64,000 bases of DNA from Neurospora crassa OR74A (Eukaryota; Ascomycota; Sordariomycetes; Sordariales; Sordariaceae). Under the pieces are notes generated by a model. That model was not told the origin of the DNA. It saw only the letters and a list, made by a program, of their open reading frames with translations, and searched no databases. Shown piece by piece: positions 23,501 to 36,982 of this stretch. The translations under genes and the position numbers were made by a program. The stretch is from NCBI RefSeq assembly GCF_000182925.2, contig NW_011929459.1, positions 128,309-192,308 of the forward strand, written 5' to 3'. Within the stretch, counting starts at the first letter, position 1; every line of letters starts with the position of its first letter.

Positions 23501-23860
23501 ACTTAATATAAGAGGAACCGCTTATTTAAATAATTAGTTTTTATAGTTATCCAATTAAGTAGTACTATAACACTACTATTTATTAGATAATAATTAAACG
23601 CCTCTAAATTAAAATCTATATTAGAATATAATAATACTTCTAATATATTATAAATATATAAAAATAGGCTCTAGCTTTATATTTTAATAGGCAATTCCTC
23701 CATTAACCTTAAAGTAACTAACAGTAATTCGTATATTATAATTTTAATACGCACTAGATCAAATCCTTTATAAACAATTTAAATATACAAAAGGGTCCTA
23801 TAAATAGTAAAATAACTTTATTATTACAATCTACTAAAAGTAAGCCCTCCTTCGTCTAAA
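20527..23860 (+). pseudogene. 28S (LSU) rRNA gene copy 3, RIP-degraded, full length
   Basis: 3334 nt, starting attgacttcggattaag. The sarcin-ricin loop at 23505-23518 reads aatataagaggaac (three changes). In 22501-23100 there are 12 CA and only 2 TG, the reverse of copy 2 over the homologous stretch, so most mutation here fell on the - strand (seen as G-to-A on +). The gtaagccctccttcg 3' landmark is intact at 23840-23854. A 60-codon antisense reading frame at 20666-20848 is chance and not a gene. Confidence 0.96.
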
Positions 23861-25165
23861 TTTCCTAATAGAAGGGTCCGCTTAATAAGCGGGCATTTAC
23901 TAAGGGGTCCCCCCGAAATTTAATTACTAGAGCCCGAGAGGGCGAAAGCGTTTTGCCGGAGGGAAAATATAGGGTAAATAGGGATAAGAAAGGGACTTAG
24001 TTAAGTTCAATATCTCTTAGGTTTAAATAACATTACTTTAAGGGTGTAGGCGGGCCGGGTATAAAGGGTCTACCGTACTAATAGCCAACTTATAGAAGGC
24101 TTAATAGCTATATATAGTATATACTTAAAGAAGCGTTAACCGGCGTAATATATATAGGCACAGCCGGGCCGGGCCTTTATAAGTCTTAATAATTATAGTA
24201 AGTAGGGTAAATAAAAGCAACCAACTAAGCGGCGGCGGAGTAAGAACAATCGGATAAGTAAATAATTTTTAAATAAATTTATAATTCTAAATAAATAAAT
24301 ATATTTATAACCGGATTAGGTATAGCGCTGGGTAAATAAATGTATTTAAATTATATAAAGTAATATAAAAAAGAGAGGGTAAGTAAGTGCGTCCGGGTAG
24401 GTTAAATATATAGGGTAGGTAGGCGCATCTAAGTATAGAATTTTTATATAGATAGTAACTATATTAGGAAGGTAAGGGCAAAGGCCTATATAGGGTAAGT
24501 AAAAAGGACCAAGAGGCTTAAGGGGGCTAAAAGATTACTTTCCAACTCCTATTAGGAGGGGCTTATTAAAGGAAAGGGTAGGGTAGTAGTAGGAGGGGGT
24601 AAATAAATAAAGAAGCTATATAATTAAATAAAGGTATTTATAACCTTTTTATTAGAAGACGTAGTAAGGTAGGTAGGAAAAGGTTATATAGGATTGTATT
24701 TTTATATAAAATAAAGGTATAAAGGGGGAGGCTATCTTTTTAATTTCTAGGTAAGCGAGGCGGTAAGTAGGCTATTTAGGCTAGGAATAGTTTAATTTTT
24801 AGGGGGGGAGCGAAAATTTCTTTCTTCTTTTTCTTTTCCTTTTTTATTTATTTATTTTTTTTCTTTCTTCTTTTTCTCCTCCCTCTTTCTTCTTCCTATT
24901 TTTATCCTCTTTATTATTCTTCCTCCTCCCTTTCCTTTCCTCTCCATCTTCCTTCGTTTTAATCCTTTTTTTCTTTTCTCTTCCTTTTTCTTTTTTCTTT
25001 TTAACTTTTAACCTCTTTTTAGGGCTTTCCTCTCTTAATATTTCTTTCCTTATACTTCCAAACCCCCCTCCGTTCCCTTCTTTTATATTATATTTATATA
25101 AGGATAAAAAAGTAATATGATTAATATATAAATAAAATAAAGAAGGTTCTTATTCTTCTTTTCTT

Positions 25166-25216
<51 letters not shown>

Positions 25217-27059
25217 TATATTTTTCTTACTTTCCTTCTACCTTTTTACTTTTATAATATCTTACCCCCTTAGTAAACTTCTTCCTTTCTTTTTCTTTTT
25301 ATTTTTCTTTTCGTCTTCTTATTCTACCTCTAAATTTTTATTAAGTAAGGGCGTTTATAAAGTAAATAAATACTTTTAAAATAGTAGGAGCCGGATTATA
25401 ATAAGGGTAGAGGTTTTTTTTATAAATATAGGAAGAAGAAGGTATTCGGAGGCAACTAAATCGATCAATTAGAACCTATATAGTTTTAAATGAATTATTA
25501 GGGAAGGGTAGGTAAATAATTGATAGTAGGAAAGAAGAAAAAGAAGAAAAAAAGAAAAAAAAAAAAGAAATTTTAAAAGTAATAGAAGAAGAAGGGTAAT
25601 AGAATTTAAAGGGTATAAATAGTTAATAAAATAAGTAAAATATTAAGTAATTTTAATTATATAAGTAGGGAGGATATATTGAAGTTAATATATTAATAAA
25701 GAAGGTTGAATTAGTAAATATAAAAAGAAAAAAATAAAAGTAATATAAATACTTTTAATATAATTATAAAATATTATAAATTATATTAAGGAAAATAAAA
25801 AGTAATTAATTTTTTATTTAATAGAAATATAATTTGAATAAACGCTATAAGGTAAGTATATTTATTTTATATAAGAAAGGCGTAATTAAAATTAAAAAGG
25901 TAGAAGAAGGAAAAGTAATAAAAGGTAGTACTTATTAAATATAAGGTAAGTAAGAATAATTAGGTAAATAAAGAAGGTGTAATCGACCTTTAGAAGCCGA
26001 AGTTTTAAAAAGGAAAATTACAAATAGGTAGTACTTATTAAGTATAAAGTAGGTAAGAATTATAAAGTAAGTACAATAGACTTATATAAAAAAAGTAAGA
26101 TTAAAATTAAAAAGAAAAAAGTAGTAGGCGGGTAATATTTATTAAATATAAAGTAGGTAGGAATAACCGGGTAAATAAGGAAAATACAATTAATTTAATA
26201 AAGAAAATATAGTTTTTATAAATTTAAAATAAGATTCCTAAGAAGGTACGACCTAATTAAGTAATTAAGTAATTATAAATCGATTTTTAAAATTTCCTAT
26301 ACTAGGGAATTTTATAAGAATTAAAAAGTTGTAGTTTAGACCGTCGGGCTGTACTATCCCTAAATTCGAAGTTAGAGGGTATATAAGAAGGAGCGGCGGA
26401 AAGTAATAAAAAAAAGTAAATAATAAGATTATTTAGTTATCCTTACTTCCGGTTCCTTCTTATAAATATAAATAAAAATATATAGGGTTTACTCTATTTA
26501 GAAGCTTTTTATAGGAGGGCTACTTTAGTTTATAGCTTAGGTACCTTCCTGTAGTAACCTACAAAGGAAATTAAATTCCAATTTATAGAGCGTTATTATT
26601 ACGTAGTTCCTTACAATTTATTGGAGAATTAATATTAATAATACGAACTACCTTAATACTATTCTAATAAGGGCTTTATTTTTACTAGGTAATATTTAAG
26701 AAGATTTTATAAATGCTAGGAAATACCCTATAAGTACCGAAGGGTAGGCTTTATAAATAATTAATTGCTAATTAAATTTATTTATAAACCGCCGGGGGTA
26801 CTAATTAATTAAGGAAGCCTTCGGGTAGAACCTTCTATATTAGGCCTCCTTTTAGAATATATAAGCGGTATACGAGAGGCGCTTTATACTCTCTTGTCTT
26901 CCTACCGATTATATTTTAAGGAATTTAAGAAAGGAAAGTAAATATATATTTCGAAGTAAGTTCGGCCTTGTTGTACGAGTTTCGAACCGCCTACCTTTAT
27001 AATTTTATAAATTCTTCCGCTTACTTACGAATAGTTAGCCTTTCTAAGTGTACGATAGT
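23861..27059 (+). other. Intergenic spacer, unit 3
   Basis: 3199 nt: 3153 fixed plus 46 T at 25168-25213. Polypyrimidine block 24818-25084; sub-repeats from about 25927; candidate promoter at 26377. The segment after 28S is notably richer in surviving C (for example ggtccccccgaaattt near 23896) than in units 1 and 2. No gene is visible. Confidence 0.92.
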
Positions 27060-28855
27060 TATTTAGTTAATTCTATTAGTAGTTATATATTTATTTTAAA
27101 AATTAAGCTATATATATTTAAATTTAAGTAATTAAACCGCGAAATTGCGAATAGTTTATTAAATTAATTATAGTTTATTTAATAGTACTTTACTATATAG
27201 ATAACCGTAGTAATTCTAGAGCTAATATATATTAAAAACCCTAATTTCGGAAGGGGTATATTTATTAAATTAAAAACTAATGCCCTTCGGGGCTAACTAG
27301 TAATTTATAATAACTTCTCGAATTATATAGCCTTACGCTAGCGATAATTCATTTAAATTTCTACCCTATTAACTTTCGACGGCTAGGTTTTAGTTAACTA
27401 TAGTAATAACGGGTAATAGAGGATTAGGGCTCGACCCTGGAGAAGGAGTTTGAGAAACGGCTACTATATTTAAGGAAGGTAGTAAATATATAAATTATTT
27501 AATCCCGATACGGGGAGGTAGTAATAATAAATACTAATATAAGGCTCTTTTAGGTCTTATAATTAGAATAAATATAATTTAAATCCCTTAACGAAGAATA
27601 ATTAGAGGGCAAGTCTAGTACCAGCAGCCGCAGTAATTCTAGCTTTAATAATGTATATTAAAATTATTAAAATTAAAAAGCTCGTAATTAAACCTTAAAC
27701 TCGGTCTGTCGGTCCGCCTTATTACGTATATTAACTAGGTTGGGCCTTTTTTCCTAAAGAACTGCATACTCTTTACTAGGTATATTAAGGAATTAGGACT
27801 TTTACTATAAATAAATTAGATCGCTTAAAGAAGGCCTATACTCGAATATACTAATATAGAATAATAGAATAGGATGTGTAATTCTATTTTATTAGTTTCT
27901 AAGACCGCTATAATAATTAATAGGGATAGTTGGGGGTATTAATATTCAATTATTAGAAGTAAAATTCTTAGATTTATTAAAGACTAATTATTATAAAAGT
28001 ATTTACTAAGGATGTTTTTATTAATTAGGAACGAAAGTTAGGGGATCGAAGACAATTAAATACCGTTGTAGTCTTAATTATAAATTATACTAATTAGAAA
28101 TTGGATAATATTATTTTTTAATCCGTTCGGCACTTTACAATAAATTAAAATATTTAGACTCTTAGGGGAATATAGTTGTAAGGTTGAAACTTAAAAAAAT
28201 TAATAAAAGGGTACTACTAGGGGTAGAGCCTGCGGTTTAATTTGATTTAATATAAGGAAACTTACTAAGTTTAAATATAATAAAAATTAATAAATTGAAA
28301 ACTCTTTTTTAATTTCGTAGGTAGTAGTATATAACCGTTCTTAGTTAATAGAGTAATTTATTTACTTAATTATAATAACGAACAAGACTTTAATTTATTA
28401 AATAGCCTGTATTACTTTAGTAATATACTAACTTCTTAAAAAGACTATCGGCTTAAATTAATAGAAATTTAAGGTAATAATAGGTCTATAATGCCCTTAG
28501 ATATTCTAGGCCGTATATACGCTATACTAATATAGCTAACGAATATTCCTTTAGCCGGAAGGTTCGGGTAATCTTATTAAATTATATTATATTAGGAATA
28601 AAGTATTATAATTATTACTCTTCAACGAAGAATCCCTAATAAATATAAATTATCAGCTTATATTAATTACGTCCCTACTCTTTATATATACCGCCCGTTG
28701 CTACTACTAATTAAATAATTTAATAAAGCTTCTAGATTGGTTTAAGGAGGTCGGTAACAACTACCTAAGGCCGGAAAACTATTTAAATTTAGTTATTTAA
28801 AAGAAGTAAAAGTTATAATAAAGTCTCTATTAGTAAACTAGCGGAAGGATTATTA
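27060..28855 (+). pseudogene. 18S (SSU) rRNA gene copy 4, RIP-degraded, full length
   Basis: 1796 nt, starting tatttagttaattct and ending ggattatta at 28847-28855. It has the best preserved 530 loop in the window: 27618-27636 differs from GTGCCAGCAGCCGCGGTAA at two positions only, both G-to-A, with every cytosine kept. The decoding segment at 28690-28702 reads accgcccgttgct. Other conserved parts are still mutated (for example 27060-27074), so it is a pseudogene with a locally lightly mutated patch. Confidence 0.97.
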
Positions 28856-28930
28856 TAGAATTATAAAACTCTTACAAATTATTGTAAATTTTACTTATAT
28901 AGTTATTTTGGTATTAGTAGTCCGGAAAAG
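28856..28930 (+). other. ITS1, unit 4, first 75 nt only (cut by gap)
   Basis: Opens tagaattataaaactctta and runs to ccggaaaag, where the assembly gap begins. The remaining ~116 nt of ITS1, all of 5.8S and ITS2, and the 28S 5' end fall in the gap. Confidence 0.9.
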
Positions 28931-29030
28931 NNNNNNNNNNNNNNNNNNNNNNNNNNNNNNNNNNNNNNNNNNNNNNNNNNNNNNNNNNNNNNNNNNNNNN
29001 NNNNNNNNNNNNNNNNNNNNNNNNNNNNNN
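28931..29030. other. Assembly gap (100 N); ~987 nt missing, including 5.8S of unit 4
   Basis: Flanks align to 20103 and 21091 of unit 3, so 987 nt (20104-21090 there) are represented by 100 N: the rest of ITS1, the whole 5.8S, ITS2 and the first 564 nt of 28S. The absence of a fourth 5.8S gene is an assembly effect, not a deletion that can be claimed. Confidence 0.96.
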
Positions 29031-31800
29031 TTTGCTAGGATTGAGGTTCGTATATTTATAAGGATACTAGTGTAATAGTTATTAATAATTTGTTTTAAAA
29101 TATAGATTAAGGAATTAAGGTTTTATGTAAATATTTAAGTATAAAATTTGTATATATAATGAAAGTAAATGTAAGTAAGAGTTTTAGTGTATTATCGACC
29201 GATTTTAATATATTCGGATAAATTTAAGTAAAAGCGTTAAATTTTAGATTTAAAAGATAGTAAATTATATTTAAAAAGGGTGAAGCTAGAGGAAATTCTA
29301 ATAGAGGTTCGTAGCGGTTTTAATATATAAATCGATCGTTAAATTTAAATATAGGGGCAAAAGACTAATCGAACTATCTAGTAGCTAATTATTGCTGAAG
29401 TTTCCTTTAAGATAATAATATTATTCTTTAGTTTTATAAAGTAAAGCGAATAATTAGGGATTCGGGGGCGCTTTTTAGCCTTCATCTATTTTTAAACTTT
29501 AAATATATAAGAAGCCCTTATTATTTAATTAAATGTAAATATTCGAATATATTAATATTAGTAGGCTATTTTTAGTAAGTAGAATTAGTAATACGGAATA
29601 AACCGAACGTGGGGTTAAAGTACTAGAGTGGATGCTTATTAAATACTATAAAAGGCGTTAATATATTTTAATAGTAGGATAGTAGCTATAGAAGTTGGAA
29701 TCTGCTAAGGACTATATAATAATTTACTTACCGAATATATTAGCCCTAAAAATAAATAGCGTTTAAATATCCTACCTATACCCCGCCCTTAGGGTAGAAA
29801 TAATACTTTAAGGAGTAGGCGGCTATAGAAGTTAATAATGAAATTTAGAGTATAAATTTGGGTTGAATAGCCTTTAATATAAATTTTAATAGTAATAGTA
29901 AATATTTTAATAAGAATTTAAAGGACCGAAGTGGGGAAAGGTTCTATATAAATAGTAGTTGGATATAAGTTAGTCGATCCTAAATTATAGGGAAATTCCG
30001 TTTTAAAGGGGCACTTATACCCTATATAGCGAAAAGGAAGCCGGTTAATATTCCGGTACTTAAATATAGGTTTTACGTAGTAATACAATTAAATATAAAG
30101 ATAATAGCGGGGGCCCTAGGTAGAATTCTCTTTTCTTTTTAATAGTCTATTACCTTAAAAATAATTTATTTAGAAATAGGATTTAATAGTTGGAAAAGCC
30201 CGATACTTCTATCGGGTCCAATATATTCTCAATATCCCTTAAAAATCTACGGAAAGGAATAATTCTTATACTAGGTTGTCTTTATAATTATAGTAGGTCT
30301 CTAAGGTAAATAACCTCTAATTAATAGAATAATATAAATAAGGGAAATTAGTAAAATAGATCTATAATTTTAAGAAAAGGATTAACTCTAAGGGTTAGGT
30401 ACGTCGGGCTTTAGGTAGACGCCCTAGGAGTAGATTGCTACTAGCCGGGTAATTAACCGGCGGTTTTTAATATCCGAGTATAAAAGCCTTTAATAGACTT
30501 TAATTGTCCGGCGTATATTTAATAACTAATTTAGAATTAATATAGATAAGGGGAATTTAATTATTTAATTAAAATATAGTATTGTAATAATTAGAAAGTA
30601 GTATTAATATAATATAATTTCTATTTAGTACTTTGAATATTAAAGTAAAGAAATTTAATTAAGTACGGATAAACGGCGGGAATAATTATAATTCTCTTAA
30701 AGTAACTAAATACTTCGTTATTTAATTAGTAATATATATAAATAAATTAATAAAATTCTTATTATCCTTATCTATTATTTAGCGAAACTATAACTAAAGG
30801 AACAGGCTTAGTAAAATTAGTAGGGAAAGAAGACCCTATTAAATTTAACTCTAATTTAATATTATAAAAAGATATAGGAAATATAAAATAGGTAGGAACT
30901 TTAGCGCTAGTAAAATACTACTATTCCTATTATTTTTTTACTTATTTAATTAAGCAGGGCTAGATTTTCGTTTAACTTCTAATTTTAAAGTCCTTTATAG
31001 GCTAACCTAGGTTAAAGATATTATTAGGTAGGGAATTTAACTAGGGCAGTATATTTATTAAACTATAATATAAGTATTTTAAAGGGGGTTTATAGAGAAT
31101 AGAAATTTCTAATAGAATAAAAGGGTAAAAGTCCCCTTAATTTTAATTTTTAGTATAAATACAAATTATAAAAGTATAACCTATCGATCCTTTAGTCCCT
31201 CGAAATTTGAGGCTAGAGGTACTAAAAAAATTATTATAGGGATAATTAATTTATAGCGGCTAAATATTTATAGCGACGTTGCTTTTTAATCCTTTAATAT
31301 TAGCTCTTCCTATTATACCGAAGTAGAATTTAATAAATATTAGATTATTCACCTACTAATAAGGAATATAAATTAGGTTTAAACTATTATAAAATAGGTT
31401 AGTTTTACCCTATTAATAACCTTATTATAATAGTAATTAAATTTAATATAAAAGGAACCATTTATTTAAATAATTAGTTTTTATAATTGTCCGACCGGGT
31501 AATACTGTAATACTACTATCTACTAAATAATAATTAAACGCCTCTAAATTAAAATCTATATTAGAATATAATAATACCTCTAATATATTATAGACGTATA
31601 AAAATAGGCTCTAACCTTGTATCTTAATAAGCGATTCCTCTATTAGCCTTAAAGTAGCTAGTAATAATTTACGTATTGTAATTTTAATATACGTTGGATT
31701 AAATCCTTTATAAACGATTTAAATGTATAAAAGGGTCTTATAAGTAGTAGAGTAGCCTTATTATTACAATTTACTAAGGGTAAGCCCTCCTTCGCTTAGA
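29031..31800 (+). pseudogene. 28S (LSU) rRNA gene copy 4, RIP-degraded, 5' 564 nt in gap
   Basis: 2770 nt of the 3334 nt gene, resuming at tttgctaggattgagg, which aligns to 21091 in copy 3. The sarcin-ricin loop at 31445-31458 reads aatataaaaggaac (four changes). Two substitutions here are transversions against the other copies: A at 29276 where copy 3 has T (21336), and C at 30280 where copy 3 has A (22340). RIP does not make transversions, so these are ordinary mutations or base-call errors. The 3' landmark gtaagccctccttcg is intact. Confidence 0.95.
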
Positions 31801-33106
31801 TTTTTTAGTAGAAGGGTCCGCTTAATAAGCGGATATTTATTAGAGGGTCCCCCCGAAATTTAGTTATTAGAGTTTGAGAGGGTAAAAATACTTTACTAGA
31901 GGGAAAGTACAAAGTAAATAGGGATAAGAAGGGGATTTAATTAAATTTAATATTTCCCGGGTTTAAATAATATTATTCTAAGGGCGCAGGCGGGCCGGGT
32001 ATAAAGGGTCTACCGTACTAATAGTTAATTTATAGAAGGTTTAGTAATTATATATAGTATATATTTAGGGAAGCGTCGATTGGCGTAGTATATACAGGTA
32101 CAGCTAGGCCGGGCTTTTATAAATTTTAATAATTATAGTAAATAGAGTAGGTAAAAACGACCGACTGAACGACAGCGGGGCAGGAGTAACCGGGTAGGTA
32201 AATAATTTTTAAGTAAATTTATAATTCTAAATAAATAAATATATTTATAACCGGATTAGATATAGCGCCGGATAGGTAAGTATATTCGAATTATATAAGG
32301 TAGTATAGAAAAGAGAGGGTAAATAAGTACGTCCGGGCGGGTTAGGTATATAGGGTAGGTAGGTATATTTAAGTATAGAATTTTTGTATAGATAGTAGCT
32401 ATATTGGGAAGGTAAGGGCGAAGGTTTGTATAGGGTAGGTAAGAAGGATTGAAAGGTTTAGGGGGGCTAAGGGGTTGCTTTCTAGCTCTTATTAAGAGGG
32501 GCTTATTGAAGGAAAGGGTAGGGTAGTAGTAGAAGGGGGTAAGTAAATAAAGAAATTATATAGTTAAATAAAAGTATTTATAATTTTTTTATTAGAAGAT
32601 GTAATAGGGTAGGTAGGAAAAGGTTATATAGGATTATATTTTTACATAAAGTAAAAGTATAAAGGGGGAGGCTATTTTTTTAATTTTTGGGTAGGCGAGG
32701 CGGTAAGTAGGCTATTTAAGCTAGGAATAGTTTAGTTTTTAGGGGGGGAGCGAAAATTTCTTTCTTCTTTTTCTTTTCCTTTTTTATTTATTTATTTTTT
32801 TTCTTTCTTCTTTTTCTCCTCCCTCTTTCTTCTTCCTACTTTTATCCTCTTTATTACTCTTCCTCCTCCCTTTCCTTTCCTCTCTATCTTCTTTTATTTT
32901 AGTCCTTTTTTTCTTTTCTCTTCCTTTTTCTTTTTTCTTTTTAGCTTTTAACCTCTTTTTAAAGCTTTCCTCTCTTAATATTTCTTTCCTTATACTTCCA
33001 AACCCCCCTCCATTCCCTTCTTTTATATTATATCTATATAAAAATAAAAAAGTAATATAATTAATATATAAATAAAATAAAGAAGGTTCTTATTCTTCTT
33101 TTCTTT

Positions 33107-33152
<46 letters not shown>

Positions 33153-34995
33153 TATATTTTTCTTACTTTCCTTCTACCTTTTTACTTTTATAATATCTTG
33201 CCCCCTTAGTAAGCTTCTTCCTTTCTTTTTCTTTTTATTCTTCTTTTTATCCTTTTATTCTACTTCTAAATCTTTATTAGGTAAGGGCGTTTATAAAGTA
33301 AATAAATACTTTTAGAGTAGTAGGAGCCGGATTATAATAAGGGTAGAAGTTTTTTTTATAAATATAGGAAGAAAAAGGTATTTGGAGGCGATTAAATTAA
33401 TTAATTAAAATTTATATAGTTTTGAATAAATTGTTAGGGAAGGGTAGGTAAATAATTAATAGTAGGAAAGAAGAAAAAGAAGAAAAAAAGAAAAAAAAAA
33501 AAGAAATTTTAAAAGTAGTAGAAGAAGAAGGGTAGTAGAATTTAGGGGGTATAAATAATTAATAGAATAAGTAGAGTATTAAATAGCTTTAGTTATATAG
33601 GTAGGGAGGATATATTGAGGTTAGTATATTAATAAAGAAGGTTAAATTAGTAAATATAAAAAGAAAAAAATAAGAGTAATATAAATATTTTTGGTATAGT
33701 TATAAAATATTATAAATTATATTAAGGAAAATAAAAAGTAGTTAGCTTTTTATTTAGTAGAAATATAGTTTGAATAGATACTATAGGGTAGGTATATTTA
33801 CTTTATATAAGAAAGGTACGGCCGAGGTTAAAAAAGTAGAAGAGGGAAAGGTAGTGAAGGGTAGTACTTATTGAGTGTAGGGTAAGTAAGAACAATTGGG
33901 TAAGTAAGGAAGGTGTAATTGATTTTTAGAAGCTGAAGTTTTAAAAAGGAAAATTGTAAGTAGGTAGCATTTATTAAGTATAGGGTAGGTAAGAACTATA
34001 AGGTAGGTACGATAGGCTTATATAAGAAAGGTAAAATTAAAGTTAAAAAGAAAAAAGTAGTAGGTAGGTAGTATTTATTAAATATAAAGTAGGTAGAAAT
34101 GATTAGGTAAATAAGGAAGGTATAATTAATTTAATGAAGAAAGTGTAGTTTTTATAAATTTGGAGCGAGATTCTTAAGAAAGTATAATTTAATTAAGTAG
34201 TTAGGTAATTGTAAGTCGATTTTTAAAATTTCTTATACTAGGGAATTTCATAGGAGTTGAAAAATTGCGGTTTAAACCGTTGGGCCGTATTGTTTTTAAA
34301 TTCGAAGTTGGAGGATATATAAGAAGGAGCGGTAGAGAGTAATAGGAAAGAGTGAATAGTAAGATTATTTAATTATTCTTATTTCTAGCTCCTTTTTATA
34401 AGTATAAATAAGGATATATAAGGTTTATTTTATTTAGAAGCTTTCTATAGGAGGGCTATTTTGGTTTATAATTTAGGTACTTTCCTATAATAATTTATAA
34501 AGGAAATTAAATTCTAGTTTATAGAGCGTTATTATTATATAGTTCCCTACGGTTTATTAGGGAGTTAATATTAATAGTACAAGCTACTTTAATATTATTT
34601 TAGTAAAGGTTTTATTTTTATTAGGTAGTATTTAAAAAGATCTTATAGGCGTTAGGGAATACCTTATAAGCGCCGAAGGGTAAGCTCTATAAATAATTAG
34701 CTGCTAGTTAAACTTATTTATAAATTGCTAGGGGTATTAGTTAGTTAGGGAAGCCTTTAGGTAGAACTTTTTATATTAGGCTTCTTCTTAGGGTATATAA
34801 GCGGTATATGAAAGGTATTCTATATTTTCTTATCCTCTTACTAATTGTATTTTAGGGAATTTAGGAGGGGAAAGTAAATATATATTTCGAAGTAAGTTCG
34901 GCCCTACCGTATAAATTTCGGACCGCTTACCTTTATAATTTTATAAATTCTTTTATTTGTTTACGAGCGGTTAGTTTTTTTAAGCGTACGATAAT
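31801..34995 (+). other. Intergenic spacer, unit 4
   Basis: 3195 nt: 3153 fixed plus 42 T at 33108-33149. Polypyrimidine block 32758-33024; sub-repeats from about 33863. The candidate promoter at 34313 reads ggatatataa, with one G-to-A in the otherwise constant GGG. No gene is visible. Confidence 0.92.
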
Positions 34996-36791
34996 TATCT
35001 AATTAATTCTATTAATAATTATATATTTATTTTAAAGATTAAGTTATATATATTTAAATTTAAGTAATTAAATTGTAAAATTATAAATAATTTATTAAAT
35101 TAATTATAGTTTATTTAATAGTACCTTATTATATAGATAATTGTAGTAATTTTAGAGTTAATATATGTTAAAAACCCCGATTTCGGAAGGGGTATATTTA
35201 TTAGATTAAAAACTAATACCCTTTGGAGTTAATTAGTAATTTATAATAATTTTTCGAATTGTATAGCTTTATATTAGTAATAGTTTATTCAAATTTCTAC
35301 CCTATTAACTTTCGACGGCTGGGTCTTGGCTAGTTATAGTAATAATGGGTAATGGAGGGTTAAAGTTCGACCCCGGAGAAGGAGTTTAAAAAACGGTTAT
35401 TATATTTAAGGAAGGTAGTAGGTGTGTAAATTACCTAATTCCGATATAGGGAGGTAGTAATAATAAATATTAATATAAAGCTCTTTTAGGTTTTGTAATT
35501 AGAATAAGTATAATTTAAATTCCTTAATAAAGAATAATTAGAGGGTAAGTTTAATATTAGTAGTTGCGGTAATTTTAGTTCTAATAGTATATATTAAAGT
35601 TATTAAGGTTAAAAAGCTTGTAATTAAACTTTAGGCTCGGCCTGTCGGTCCGCCTTACTACGTATATTAATTAAGTTGGGCCTTTTTTCCTAAAGAACCA
35701 TATACCCTTTATTAGGTATATTGGGGAATTAGGACTTTTATTGTAAATAAATTAAATTGCTTAAAGAAGGCCTATATTTAAATATATTAGTATAGAATAA
35801 TAGAATAGAACGTATAGTTCTATTTTATTAATTTCTAGGACCGCTGTAATAATTAATAGGGATAATCGGGGGTATTAATATTCAATTGTTAAAAGTAAAA
35901 TTCTTGGATTTATTGAAGACTAACTATTATAAAAGTATTTGCTAAGGATATTTTTATTAATTAAGAACGAAAGTTAGGGGATTGAAGATAATTAAATATT
36001 ATTGTAGTTTTAACTATAAATTATACTAATTAGAAATCGAATAGTATTATTTTTTAACCTATTTAATACCTTACAATAAATTAAAATATTTAGGCTCCTA
36101 AGGGAATATAATTGTAAAGTTGAAATTTAAAGAAATTAACGGAAGGGTACTACTAGGGGTGGAGCTTACAGTTTAATTTAATTTAATATAGGGAAATTCA
36201 CTAGGTCTAAATATAATAAGGATTGATAAATTGAGAGCTCTTTCTTAATTTCGTAGGTAGTAGTATATAGCTATTCTTAGTTAGTAGAATAATTTATCTA
36301 CTTAATTATAATAATAAATAAAACTTTAATTTGTTAAATAGCTTGTATTACTTTAGTAATATATTAGTTTTTTAGAAGGACTATCGGCTTAAGCCAATAG
36401 AAGTTTGAGGTAATAATAGGTTTATAATACTTTTAAATATTCTAAGCTGTACGTGCGCTATATTAATACAATTAGCGAGTACTCCCTTAGCCGGAAGGTC
36501 CGGGTAATCTTATTAAACTATATTGTATTAGGAATAGAGTATTACAATTATTACTCTTCAATAAAGAATCCCTAATAAATATAAATTATTAATTTACATT
36601 AATTACATTCCTACCCTTTATATATACCGTCTATCGCTACTACCGATTAAATAGTTTAGTAAAGCTTCCGGATTAGCCTAAGGAGGTCGGTAACGATTAC
36701 TTAAAACCGGAAAGCTATTTAAACTTAATTATTTAAAGGAAGTAAAAATCGTAATAAGGTCTCCGTTAATAAATTAATAGAAGGATTATTA
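34996..36791 (+). pseudogene. 18S (SSU) rRNA gene copy 5, RIP-degraded, full length
   Basis: 1796 nt, starting tatctaattaattct and ending ggattatta at 36783-36791. The 530-loop 19-mer at 35554-35572 has seven changes. The decoding segment near 36624 reads taccgtctatcgctactacc, so even the CCGCCCG core kept in most copies is broken here. CA/TG in 35101-35700 are 2 and 15, like copies 1 and 2. Confidence 0.97.
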
Positions 36792-36982
36792 TAGAATTGT
36801 AAAACTCCTACAAATTATTGTAAATCTTACCTATATAGTTACTTCGGTACTAGTAGTCCAAAAAAGCCTTCGGGCCTTCCCGGATCCTTAGGTTTCCCGC
36901 TTGTAGGAGGCTACCCGCCGGAGTATTGAAACTAAACTCTTAATATTTTATATTTCTCTAAGTAAATTTTTAAATAAATTAA
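36792..36982 (+). other. ITS1, unit 5
   Basis: 191 nt. It retains gccttcgggccttcccggatc at about 36866-36886 and gctacccgccggag near 36910-36923. Together with unit 3 it is the most informative copy for recovering the ancestral ITS1. Confidence 0.9.

Noticed and set aside
28931-29030. Deletion of the 5.8S gene in unit 4
   Set aside because: The missing part coincides exactly with a 100-N assembly gap, and flanks align to positions 987 nt apart in an intact unit.
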